Assembly: GCA_947084925.1 (NCBI GenBank) | Contig: CAMTUJ010000030.1 | Coordinates: 1-64,000, forward strand | Direction: 5' to 3' | DNA length: 64,000 nt | From: JAGPUQ01 sp947084925 | Lineage (GTDB): Bacteria > Pseudomonadota > Gammaproteobacteria > Pseudomonadales > Porticoccaceae | In this document: positions 45,292 through 54,100 of the stretch, piece by piece | Numbering within the stretch: the first letter of the stretch is position 1 | Layout: every line of letters begins with the position of its first letter | Notes under the pieces: generated by a model | Databases searched by the model: none | What the model was told of the DNA's origin: nothing | The model's input: only the letters and a program-made list of their open reading frames with translations | Program-made: the position numbers and the translations under genes

Positions 45292-46211
45292 AGGTAGGCG
45301 TGGTCGCGCAACATCCGGCAGCGCGCGCCCTGCTGTGTCGGGCGCTGGAGGAATTGGGGCACGTCGTACTGCTCGATACCGCGCCCGGACCAACTGCGGC
45401 TGCCGCGGATCATGGCCGTTTCGACCTGCTGATATGGCTCGGAACCGGTGACAGTGCGGATCGCCCCCCTCGCCGCGACTGTTTTGAGCTCGAGCTGGAA
45501 CCTGCCTTTATCGCAGCCGCGGATGCCGACTACGCCGCCTGGAAGCAGTATCTACGTCAACGCATAGAGAGTGCTCCCCGGTTGGTCGGGGACTCGGGAC
45601 AACCGGCGGCCCGCGCCGAGCGGGTATGGTTGCTGGCCGCCTCCACCGGGGGGCCGGATGCGGTGGAGCGGTTCCTTGCCGCCACGATCCCGACGCCCAA
45701 ACTGGCGCTGCTCTATGTGCAACACCTGACATCCGCGCATTTTCCCCAGTTGGTGCGACAACTCGCGATCCGCGCCCCCCGCTGGCATATTCAGGTCGCG
45801 GCCACGGGCAACTATTTCCTCGAAGGCACCCTCACCGTAGTCGCTCCGGACCACAGACTACGCATCAACCGCGACCGGGGTATGCGGATTCTATCGACCC
45901 CCTGGCCCGGACCCTATCGCCCGAGCGCGGATCAGGTCGCCGAGACCCTTGCGCTGGCCTATCGCGAGTCCGCCGGCATGATCGTGTTCAGCGGCATGGG
46001 GGACGATGGCGCCCTGGGCAGCGAACACATACGCGAACACGGTGGCGAAATCTGGGCGCAGCGCCCGGATACGTGCGTCGCGTCGGCCATGCCGGAAGCC
46101 GTGCTGGCCCAGGGCGAGGTGGACTACAGTGGCGATGTCGCGGCGTTGGCGCGCCGCTTCAACTTTCGTTATGGCGCACCGGCCCCCGGGCCGCAGGCGG
46201 AGGCATCTTGA
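45288..46211 (+). CDS. chpB: CheB-type methylesterase ChpB with a degenerate receiver
   Basis: Demethylates PilJ, opposing PilK. In 307 residues the CheB catalytic domain is intact: Ser119 in LLAASTGGPDAV, the conserved His in LLYVQHLTSAHF and Asp in VFSGMGDDGALG. The first ~85 residues look like a shrunken receiver without the acidic DD pair or a phospho-acceptor Asp (FDLLIWLGTG), so phosphorylation control is unlikely. The GTG start overlaps the chpA stop (GTGA). Confidence 0.9.
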   Translation: MKVGVVAQHPAARALLCRALEELGHVVLLDTAPGPTAAAADHGRFDLLIWLGTGDSADRPPRRDCFELELEPAFIAAADADYAAWKQYLRQRIESAPRLVGDSGQPAARAERVWLLAASTGGPDAVERFLAATIPTPKLALLYVQHLTSAHFPQLVRQLAIRAPRWHIQVAATGNYFLEGTLTVVAPDHRLRINRDRGMRILSTPWPGPYRPSADQVAETLALAYRESAGMIVFSGMGDDGALGSEHIREHGGEIWAQRPDTCVASAMPEAVLAQGEVDYSGDVAALARRFNFRYGAPAPGPQAEAS

Positions 46212-46702
46212 GCGACACCGGCGAACGCAATCAAAAAACGACCGAAGTCGATAGTCTGCTGCTCTCGCTGGCAACCGATCGACTGCAACTGCTGCTGCCT
46301 CTGGCCGCGGTGGCGGAAATCCTCGAGGAAGCGCCACAGCCGGCGCCAGCGCCGGCGGACCAGCCCTGGCTGCACGGCTGGTTGCCGTGGCGCGGCCGTG
46401 AAATTCCTTTGCTCGCCTACGAAGGCATAGCTGACGGGGCGTCAGCGGCGCCGCGGGCGGGCCATCGCGTGGCGATCATCAACGCCGTCGGCGCGGCGGC
46501 CAGCCAGGGGTTTTATGGACTCGCGATTCGGGAGTTGCCCCGGCCACTGCGCCTGAGCGCGGACAGCGACCTGCGGGCGCTGGACGTAGCGGCCCCACGC
46601 GGCGCCGCGCTCGTCGTCGAGGTGCGCGGCGAACCCGCGCTCATTCCGGATTTCGATCTGCTCGAACAGCTGGTCGTCAGTGCGGGTCTGAATCGCAACT
46701 GA
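46208..46702 (+). CDS. chpC: CheW-like adaptor ChpC
   Basis: Second CheW-domain protein of the system, 164 residues, thought to couple additional receptors to ChpA. The core is seen in LLSLATDRLQLLLPLAAVAEIL and WLHGWLPWRGREIPLLAYEG. The start is a TTG at 46208 with GGAGG six bases upstream, overlapping the chpB stop as TTGA. A longer in-frame reading lies inside chpB and has no CheW similarity. Last gene of the operon. Confidence 0.88.
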   Translation: MSDTGERNQKTTEVDSLLLSLATDRLQLLLPLAAVAEILEEAPQPAPAPADQPWLHGWLPWRGREIPLLAYEGIADGASAAPRAGHRVAIINAVGAAASQGFYGLAIRELPRPLRLSADSDLRALDVAAPRGAALVVEVRGEPALIPDFDLLEQLVVSAGLNRN

Positions 46703-46703
46703 A

Positions 46704-46729
46704 GCCGTCCTCCGCGCGCCGAGGACGGC
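46704..46729 (+). terminator. Strong hairpin after chpC
   Basis: GCCGTCCTC (46704-46712) pairs perfectly with GAGGACGGC (46721-46729) across an 8-nt GC loop, 2 nt after the chpC stop. There is no T-tract, so it may act as a 3' stabiliser or a non-canonical terminator of the pil-chp operon. Confidence 0.5.
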
Positions 46730-46828
46730 GGAGACTGCTGTGCTAGACTCGCGGCCATACCGCAGCCTGCCCCCCGTGACGCCGGCCTTGCGGCAACAAC
46801 CCGACGAATTGACGCACTGGAGGTAATC

Positions 46829-48451
46829 ATGCTCGGCCAGATGATGGACGATCCCCTCACCATCACTTCCATCATGCAGTTCGCGGACCGGGTATTCCGG
46901 GACACCGAGATCGTCTCGGTCACCGCCGACAACCCGCGTCACAGGTACACCTTTGGCGAGGCCTTTGCCCGCTCCCGCCGACTCGCCAATGTCCTCGACG
47001 GTTTGGGACTGGCGCGCGGCGACCGCATTGCGACCCTGGCCTGGAACGACTACCGGCACTTCGAACTGTATTACGGCATCAGTGGCGCGGGCTATGTCTG
47101 CCACACCATCAATCCACGCCTGTTTCCCGAGCAGATCGCCTATATCGCCAACCACGCCGAGGATCAGTGGATCTTCACCGATGTGACCTTCGTGCCGCTG
47201 CTGGAAAAGCTGCAGGACCAACTGCAAACCGTCAAGGGCTTCGTGGTTCTGACCACCCAGGCCCTGATGCCGGCGACCACGCTCAAGAACGTTCACTGCT
47301 ACGAAGCCTTGCTCGCGAACCAGCCGGACGCCTACGTCTGGCCCAGGCTCGACGAAAACAGCGCCTGTTCGCTGTGTTACACATCCGGAACCACGGGCAA
47401 TCCGAAGGGCGTGCTCTATTCCCACCGCAGCACCGTGTTGCACTGCCTGGCCACCAGCATGCGCGACGTGATCGGCCTTGCCGCCGGCGATACGGTGATG
47501 CCGGTGGTGCCCATGTTCCACGTCAACGCCTGGGGCGTGGTGTATTCCGCTGCCGCCGCCGGCGCCCGGCTGGTGTTTCCCGGACCCAAGATGGGCGACG
47601 GCGAAACGCTGGCTCGACTGATCAACGAAGAAGCCGTGGATCTGGCGCTGGGGGTGCCCACCGTGTGGCTCGCCCTGGTGAATCACCTGCGCGACAGCGG
47701 TGGCGCGGTGCCGTCGCTGAAGCGGGTGGTAATCGGTGGCGCCGCCTGCCCGGAAGCCCTGCTGCGTGCGCTGGACCAGGTCGGCGTCCACGCCCACATC
47801 GGCTGGGGCATGACGGAGATGAGCCCGCTCGGCACCCTCAACACCTTGATGCCCTGGATGGAAGAACTCCCGGATGCGGAAAAAACCGCCTACCGCCTCA
47901 AGGCCGGCCGGCTCATTTACGGCGTGCAGATGCGCATCGTGGACGCCAGCGGCGCCGAACTGCCCTGGGACGGCAAGCACTCCGGCCAGCTCCAGGTGCG
48001 CGGCCCCTGGGTGTGCAAGAGCTACTACCGGCTCGACACTTCCGATGCGCATCTTCCGGATGGCTGGCTCGACACCGGGGATGTCGCCACCATCGACGCG
48101 CACGGCTACATGCAGATCACCGACCGCACCAAGGACGTGATCAAATCGGGCGGCGAGTGGATCAGTTCCATCGAAGTCGAGAACGCCGCCATGGGTCATC
48201 CCGATGTACTGGAAGCGGCGGTGATCGGCGTGCCGCACCCGAAATGGACCGAGCGCCCGCTGCTGGTGGTGGTGAAGCGCCCCGGCACCGATCCCGCCAA
48301 GGAAACCATCCTCGCGTTTCTCAAGGACAAGATCGCCACCTGGTGGATTCCCGAAGACTGCGTATTCGTCGAGTTCATTCCCCACACCGCGACCGGCAAG
48401 GTCAGCAAGAAGGACCTGCGGGACCAGTTTCGCGACTACAGCTACGCTTAA
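46829..48451 (+). CDS. AlkK-like medium/long-chain acyl-CoA ligase
   Basis: ATP-dependent fatty-acid activation to acyl-CoA. The 540-residue ANL-superfamily enzyme closely resembles AlkK of alkane-degrading pseudomonads, including the start MLGQMM, the SGAGYVCHTINPRLF segment and VPMFHVNAWG. The P-loop is YTSGTTGNPKGVLYSHRS near residue 184. WGMTEMSPLGT, the DRTKDVIKSGGEWISSIEVE hinge and the catalytic Lys in TATGKVSKKDLR follow. A GGAGG site lies 6 bp before the ATG. The stop codon lies inside a MITE-like repeat. Probably supplies the acyl-CoA dehydrogenase encoded after the hicAB insertion. Confidence 0.92.
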   Translation: MLGQMMDDPLTITSIMQFADRVFRDTEIVSVTADNPRHRYTFGEAFARSRRLANVLDGLGLARGDRIATLAWNDYRHFELYYGISGAGYVCHTINPRLFPEQIAYIANHAEDQWIFTDVTFVPLLEKLQDQLQTVKGFVVLTTQALMPATTLKNVHCYEALLANQPDAYVWPRLDENSACSLCYTSGTTGNPKGVLYSHRSTVLHCLATSMRDVIGLAAGDTVMPVVPMFHVNAWGVVYSAAAAGARLVFPGPKMGDGETLARLINEEAVDLALGVPTVWLALVNHLRDSGGAVPSLKRVVIGGAACPEALLRALDQVGVHAHIGWGMTEMSPLGTLNTLMPWMEELPDAEKTAYRLKAGRLIYGVQMRIVDASGAELPWDGKHSGQLQVRGPWVCKSYYRLDTSDAHLPDGWLDTGDVATIDAHGYMQITDRTKDVIKSGGEWISSIEVENAAMGHPDVLEAAVIGVPHPKWTERPLLVVVKRPGTDPAKETILAFLKDKIATWWIPEDCVFVEFIPHTATGKVSKKDLRDQFRDYSYA

Positions 48452-48519
48452 GGACGCTCTGAATAATCTGATTCCGTTCGTCCTGAGCTTGTCGAAAGAC
48501 TTGTTCGGAGCATCCTTAA
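48448..48519. repeat. MITE-like 72-bp intergenic element with terminal inverted repeats
   Basis: The left arm TTAAGGACGCTCT (48448-48460) is an inverted copy of GGAGCATCCTTAA (48507-48519), 11 of 13 positions. The interior carries TTCGTCCTGAGCTTGTCGAA, a sequence widely dispersed in proteobacterial intergenic regions. The acyl-CoA ligase TAA is within the left arm. No transposase is encoded. Confidence 0.65.
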
Positions 48520-48543
48520 CTTCTGTTCGCCGGACGCACCACA

Positions 48544-48560
48544 CTATCAACATGTGATAG
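48544..48560. promoter_or_regulatory. Inverted repeat before hicA, candidate HicB operator
   Basis: CTATCA (48544-48549), a 5-bp spacer and TGATAG (48555-48560) form a dyad ending 9 bp before the hicA start. HicB antitoxins repress their own operons through such sites. No experimental link; inferred from position. Confidence 0.5.
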
Positions 48561-48569
48561 CATTTTGTC

Positions 48570-48854
48570 GTGAACAGCACCCACCGAAAGACGCTGGCGT
48601 CGGTATTCGCCACGCCAGTTCCGTCTTCCCTTGAGTGGCGAAAGATTGAGTCGTTGCTGATCACCTTGGGCGCTCAAGTCATCAAGGGCGACGGCTCGCG
48701 GGTACGGTTCGAGTTGAATGGAATTGTGGCCTCGTTTCATCGACCCCACCCGCGTAAAGAAGCAAAGCCCTACCAAGTCCGGGACGCCCGGGATTTTTTG
48801 TCGCAAGCAGGCGTCTCGCCATCAGGCGTCTCAGTAACAGGAAGGCCGTCATGA
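48570..48854 (+). CDS. hicA: HicA-family toxin
   Basis: A 94-residue mRNA-interferase-like protein of the HicA family (double-stranded-RNA-binding fold). It shows SLEWRKIESLLITLGAQVI, GSRVRFELNG, SFHRPHPRKEAKPY with candidate catalytic His residues, and RDARDFLSQAG. The GTG start is at 48570. The C-terminal tail carries a short duplication (GVSPSGVSV). Its 3' end overlaps hicB by 4 nt (ATGA). Confidence 0.87.
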   Translation: MNSTHRKTLASVFATPVPSSLEWRKIESLLITLGAQVIKGDGSRVRFELNGIVASFHRPHPRKEAKPYQVRDARDFLSQAGVSPSGVSVTGRPS

Positions 48855-49186
48855 ACGTCATGAACTACAAAGCCTATTCCGCGCGCATAGCGTACAGCGA
48901 TGAGGACGGATGCTTTGTTGGCCATCTTGCCGGCATTCGCGATGTGGTGGGTTTTCACGGCGAGTCGGTTGCGGAGCTGAAATCCGCGTTCGCGGCTGCG
49001 GTGGACGACTACCTGACTACTTGCAAGAAACTCAAGCGTTCTCCGCAACGCCCGTATTCCGGCAAAGTCATGTTGCGGATTGATCCCGGCATCCATGCGA
49101 AGGCGGCCATGCTGGCGGAAGCGGAAGGCAAGAGCCTGAACGCATGGGCACAGGAGGTACTTCAGCGTGCCATTACGTCGCATTAA
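48851..49186 (+). CDS. hicB: HicB-family antitoxin
   Basis: A 111-residue antitoxin with the N-terminal partially degraded RNase H-like HicB fold (YKAYSARIAYSDEDGCFVGH, IRDVVGFHGESVAELKSAF). A C-terminal DNA-binding segment of ribbon-helix-helix type (GKVMLRIDPGIHAKAAMLAE, SLNAWAQEVLQRA) follows. It should neutralise HicA and repress the operon. Confidence 0.9.
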   Translation: MNVMNYKAYSARIAYSDEDGCFVGHLAGIRDVVGFHGESVAELKSAFAAAVDDYLTTCKKLKRSPQRPYSGKVMLRIDPGIHAKAAMLAEAEGKSLNAWAQEVLQRAITSH

Positions 49187-49242
49187 TCCGCACCCATGTG
49201 GATGAAGCCCCAAACCAAAATATTTAACCAGAAGCCGCCGCC

Positions 49243-51042
49243 ATGACCACACTGCTCAACGACCGTGATATCGCTTTTCAGCTTTACGAAGCACTCGACA
49301 CCGCAGCATTGCTCGATCGTCCCGAGTACGCCGATCACTCCCGCGAAATATTCGACGCGACGCTCGCCACCGCGAAAACCGTCGCGGAAAAATATTTCGC
49401 CAACCACAACGCCAAGGGCGATGCCAACGAGCCCAGCTTCGATGGCGAGCGCGTGCAGTTGATTCCGGAGACCAAGGCCGCCTGGGACGCTTTTGTCGAA
49501 GCCGGTTTTCTCGCCGCCCACGAGCGGGTGGACGAAGGCGGCGCGCAGCTTCCGGAAGTCATCTTCCGGATGGTCATGGCCTACATGAATGCCGCCAACA
49601 TCAGCACCGCGGCCTATCCCTTCATCACCATCGGTGTGATCAATCTGATTCGCGCGTTCGGCTCGCCGGAGCAAAAAGCGCATTATCTCCCGCTGCTGAT
49701 GTCCGGCCGCGCCAACGGCACCATGGCGCTGACCGAGCCCGCGCAGGGCTCGGCGCTGGGCGACATCAAGGTGACGGCCGAACCCGCAGGCGACGGCAGC
49801 TATCGGTTGTTCGGCCAGAAAATGTTCATCAGTTGCGCCGACCACGACATCGCCGGCAACGTGATTCACATGGTGCTCGCGAAAATCCGTGGTGCTCCGC
49901 CCGGCGTAAAAGGCATTTCGCTGTTCATCGTGCCCAAGCATGTCCTGAACGCGGACGGCAGTCCGGGCGCGCGCAACGACGTGGCCCTGGCGGGCCTCAA
50001 CCACAAGATGGGCTATCGCAACGCCACCAACACCGTGCTCAATTTCGGTGAGCGCGACGGCGCCATCGGCTATCTGGTCGGCGAGCCCCACAAGGGCCTG
50101 GGCTACATGTTCCAGATGATGAACGAGGCGCGCATCGGCATCGGCCTGGGCGCCGCGGCCATCGCCTATCAGGGCTACAACCTGTCCCTGGAATACGCGC
50201 GCCAGCGTCCCCAGGGACGCCTCGCGTCCTGCTCCGATCCATCCTCACCCCAGGTGATGCTGGTGGCGCACGCCGATGTGCGACGCTTGCTGCTGGCCCA
50301 GAAAGCCTATGCCGAGGGCGGTCTGTTCATGTGCCTGTTCGCCAGCGCCCTGTTCGAGGACCAGCACACGGCGCCCGATCCCGGCCAGCGCGAGCGCGCG
50401 GCGCTGCTGCTCGACCTGATCACCCCCATCGTCAAATCCTGGCCGTCGAAATACGGTTGCGTGGGCAATGACCACGCCATCCAGATCCTGGGTGGCGCCG
50501 GCTACATGCGCGAATACGGCGCCGAACAGCTTTATCGTGATCAGCGCCTGAATCCCATCCACGAAGGTGCCGAGGCGATCCACGGCCTCGACCTGCTGGG
50601 CCGCAAGCTGCGGCTGAAGGATGGCGCGGGACACCGCATCCTGCTGGAAGCGGCACGCGCGGACATTGCCCGCGCGGAACACTGGGGAGAAACCGCGCGC
50701 CTTGCCCGGCAGCTGGAGCACGGCCTGCAAACCCTGGACACCACGACCGCCGCGCTGCTGCGCCAACTCGACGCCGACATCGACCAGGGCCTGGCCAATG
50801 CCACGCTCTATCTCGACCTGTATGGGCGGGTGCTGGCCGCCTGGCTGTGGCTCAAGCAGGCGCTGGCGGCGGCGGCTGGACTGGACAGGGACTGCCACGC
50901 CGACGACCAGAATTTTTATCGCGGCAAGCTGCACACGGCGCGCTATTACTTCGATTGGGAGCTGACCCAGATCGACTATCAGGCGACACTGCTGCAACGC
51001 GGCAATCCGGTGCCCTTCGAGATGCGCGACGCCTGGTTCTGA
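49243..51042 (+). CDS. Acyl-CoA dehydrogenase, long form
   Basis: FAD flavoenzyme that makes 2-enoyl-CoA in beta-oxidation. At 599 residues it is of the long class with an extra C-terminal domain. Visible are the FAD/substrate segment GTMALTEPAQGSALGDIKV, RIGIGLGAAAIAYQGYNLSL, and the late block IQILGGAGYMREYGAEQLYR with RLNPIHEGAEAIHGLDLLGR. The chain-length preference cannot be told. The gene pairs functionally with the acyl-CoA ligase at 46829, the two being separated by the repeat and hicAB. Confidence 0.92.
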   Translation: MTTLLNDRDIAFQLYEALDTAALLDRPEYADHSREIFDATLATAKTVAEKYFANHNAKGDANEPSFDGERVQLIPETKAAWDAFVEAGFLAAHERVDEGGAQLPEVIFRMVMAYMNAANISTAAYPFITIGVINLIRAFGSPEQKAHYLPLLMSGRANGTMALTEPAQGSALGDIKVTAEPAGDGSYRLFGQKMFISCADHDIAGNVIHMVLAKIRGAPPGVKGISLFIVPKHVLNADGSPGARNDVALAGLNHKMGYRNATNTVLNFGERDGAIGYLVGEPHKGLGYMFQMMNEARIGIGLGAAAIAYQGYNLSLEYARQRPQGRLASCSDPSSPQVMLVAHADVRRLLLAQKAYAEGGLFMCLFASALFEDQHTAPDPGQRERAALLLDLITPIVKSWPSKYGCVGNDHAIQILGGAGYMREYGAEQLYRDQRLNPIHEGAEAIHGLDLLGRKLRLKDGAGHRILLEAARADIARAEHWGETARLARQLEHGLQTLDTTTAALLRQLDADIDQGLANATLYLDLYGRVLAAWLWLKQALAAAAGLDRDCHADDQNFYRGKLHTARYYFDWELTQIDYQATLLQRGNPVPFEMRDAWF

Positions 51043-51127
51043 CGGGTATTCTGAACATCACCGGGATCGGCATGATTCGCAACGAATGCTTGAGCCGCGC
51101 GCTAAAGGCGTCGTGAACCGTTTCAGG

Positions 51128-54100
51128 TTATCCTGGTTTTACCTGCCGCAGGTGCGGTTCTTTGGATCCCACCCGGAATTGCTCGAGAAAGGTCTGTTCA
51201 AATTCATGGCGGGGCAACGGTTCGCTGATCAGATAGCCCTGGATCATTTCGCAGCCGAGCGACTGAAGCACCGCCCGTTGGTGATGCGTTTCCACACCTT
51301 CGGCAACGGTGTGCAAGCCCAGGCTGCGCGCCAGCGCGATGATGCCCGTAATCACCGGGATGTCGCGGCGGTTCTGCGGGTCGTCCAGATCCTTGACGAA
51401 AGCCCGGTCGATCTTCAGCACGTCGACCGGCAGGTTTTTCAGGTAGTAGAGCGATGAATAGCCGCTGCCGAAATCGTCGATCGACAGACTGAATCCGGTA
51501 TTCTTCAGTTCGAGCAACTCCGCGCGGCTGCGCTCGGGGTCCGCCATCAGCATGCTTTCGGTGATTTCCAGCTCCAGCATCCGGGGCGGAATTTCGTACT
51601 TGCGCGTCAGCTCGGTAACCCGCTGGATCAACCGCCCCGACGCTTCGAAATCCTTGCCGGACAGGTTCACCGAGAGCTTCACGGCATAGCCGCGGATCAG
51701 CCAGCCCCGGATCGCACCACAGGCTTTTTCCAGCACCAGATCGGTCAGCTCGGTGATCAGGCCGGTCTCCTCCGCGAGCGGGATGAAGGCACCGGGGCCA
51801 AGCACCTGGCCGTCATCGCGGGGCCAGCGCACCAAGGCCTCGGCGGCTACGGCCCTGTCTGTCGTCAAGTCGTACTGGGGCTGGAAATAGAGCACCAGCA
51901 GATCGTTGTCGATGGCCTGGCGCAGTTCCTGCTGGAGCTGCAATTTATGCGATACCGCGTCTTCCATGCCGTCCTGATAAAAGCAGAACTGATTCTTGGT
52001 CTCCTTGGCCTTGAACATGGCCAGATCGGCATGCTTGAGCAGTGAACTGACGTCCGTGCCATGGTCCGGAAACAGCGAAATGCCGATGCTCGTGGAAACC
52101 ATCATGCGCTTGTGGATGAAGACAAAGGGTTCATTCAGGGCGACGAGAATATTGCGGGCAATGGTCGCAATCACCTCTTCGCTTTCGACGCGGCGCAGGA
52201 TCACGGTAAATTCATCGCCACCGAGGCGCGCAATGAAATCGCTGCGCCGGACGCTGGAGCGCAGGCGATCGGCGACCGCCTTCAGCAGCAGATCGCCGAC
52301 CTGGTGCCCGAGGCTGTCGTTGATGTTCTTGAAATTGTCCAGATCGAGAAAAAACACCGCGATGCGTTCGTTGTTGATGGTCGCCTGATTGAGCGCCAGC
52401 CCCAGCTCCTGGGTCAGCCGCGCGCGGTTGGGCAGACCGGTCAGCGCATCGGCAAAAGCCAGGGTCCGGGCGCGGGCTTCGGCCCGATTCGCCTTGATCA
52501 GGCGGCCCACCCGCTCCTTCAGCACGACGAAGTGAATCGGTTTGGTGATGTAATCCGAGGCGCCGGCGGCGAACGCCCGCACGATGGCATCCTCATCGTC
52601 GAGGGAGGTGACCATCAGCACCGGCAGCTCGGCGCCGCCGGGCAACTGGCGAATACGCCGGCAGGCGTCGAAGCCACTGACTTCCGGCATCATGGCGTCC
52701 ATAAGGATGATGTCGGGCATGACCCGCTCGCACAGGGCGATGGCCTGGGCGCCGTCGGCCGCCTCCAGCACCTCGAATTCGTCGCCGGCAAAGGTGCCGC
52801 GCAGTGCAAGACGCAAGGTGCGGTCATCATCCGCGATCAGCAACCGGTATTTGCCCGGCACGCCGGTGTGGTGCCCCGACTCGCTCGCCCGGTGCCGTTC
52901 GAGATCCTTGCGCAGGGCGGCGAACCGCTCATTGCCGATGTCGAGCAGGGCATCGCTGCCCGACAAATCACCCGCCTTGCTGAAGGCTTCCAGCGCAAGA
53001 ACGGCATCCACAAACGCCTTCGCACCAAAATTGCTGGCGCTACCCCGGATGGTGTGGGCAATCTCGTAGGCACGCTGGGCGTCGCCGGCGCGCAGGGCGG
53101 CCTTCAGCGAATCCAGATAAACCGGAGTATCTTCCAGGAAGGACTCGATCATCCGGTAGGTGACATCACCCACGCTGGCGTGCAATTCGTTCATCGCCTC
53201 TTCGCTGAAGGCTCGCCCGGGATCAGGTGGCGACACTGCCGTTTTCCCGGGAGTCGCGACACAGGAGCGTACGGGGGCCCAACGGGTAATCCTGGCGGCG
53301 AGCAAATCGAGTCGCACGGGCTTGATAAGAAAATCGGTGAATCCCGCGTCGATTGCGCGCGCGTGCTCCTGCTCGCTGGTGCCGGCGGTCATGGCAATGA
53401 TGGGAACCGCGCGATCGGTTTCCAGCGCGCGAATCCTGCGGGTCGCGTCGTAGCCGTCCATCACCGGCATGTTGCAATCCATCAGGATCAGGTCGTAGTC
53501 GGCGCGCGCCACCATGGCGAGCGCCTGCTGCCCGTGCTCGGCGAGATCCGCCGCGATACCCAGGCGCAACAGCATTTCAGAAGCGACTTTCTGGTTGACC
53601 GCGTTGTCTTCCACCAGCAGCACGCGCAAGTGTCCGAGTGCTTCGGCGCCGGGCAATGCCGGTGCGGCGACAGCCGGCTCACCCACCAGGCCGGTACGCA
53701 GCGTCCCGGCCAGGCGCACGATGGGCGAAAAACCGAGAGGCTTGTCCAGCACGCCGACATCCTTCGAGGTTATTTCGAGCTTGGCGAACGGATTGCGCAG
53801 TACCTGTACTCGGCCGGGTACCGCGGCGGCGAGCAGATCAAATTCGTCGCTGTGAGCGAAATAGATGCCTTCATCGACCAGCACCAGGTCGGCGCCGTTG
53901 CCGGCACCGGAGTCCACCAGATGCCCGCGCGCTGCCTGCATGTTCACCGCATGCACCGCACGCACGCCATGGCGCATCAGGGTATCGGCGATAAAGCCGT
54001 AACTGTTGTCGCTCGCGAGTATGCACAGCGCCGTGCCCGCATCGCTTCCGGGCGGACGGGCCGGCGTGGGTAACGCGGGCGGGGCGACACAGGGCAGCTC

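Noticed and set aside
52061..54073. A 670-codon open frame on the plus strand opposite the hybrid sensor
   Set aside because: It lies wholly inside well-supported REC/Hpt/GGDEF coding sequence and shows no recognisable domain.
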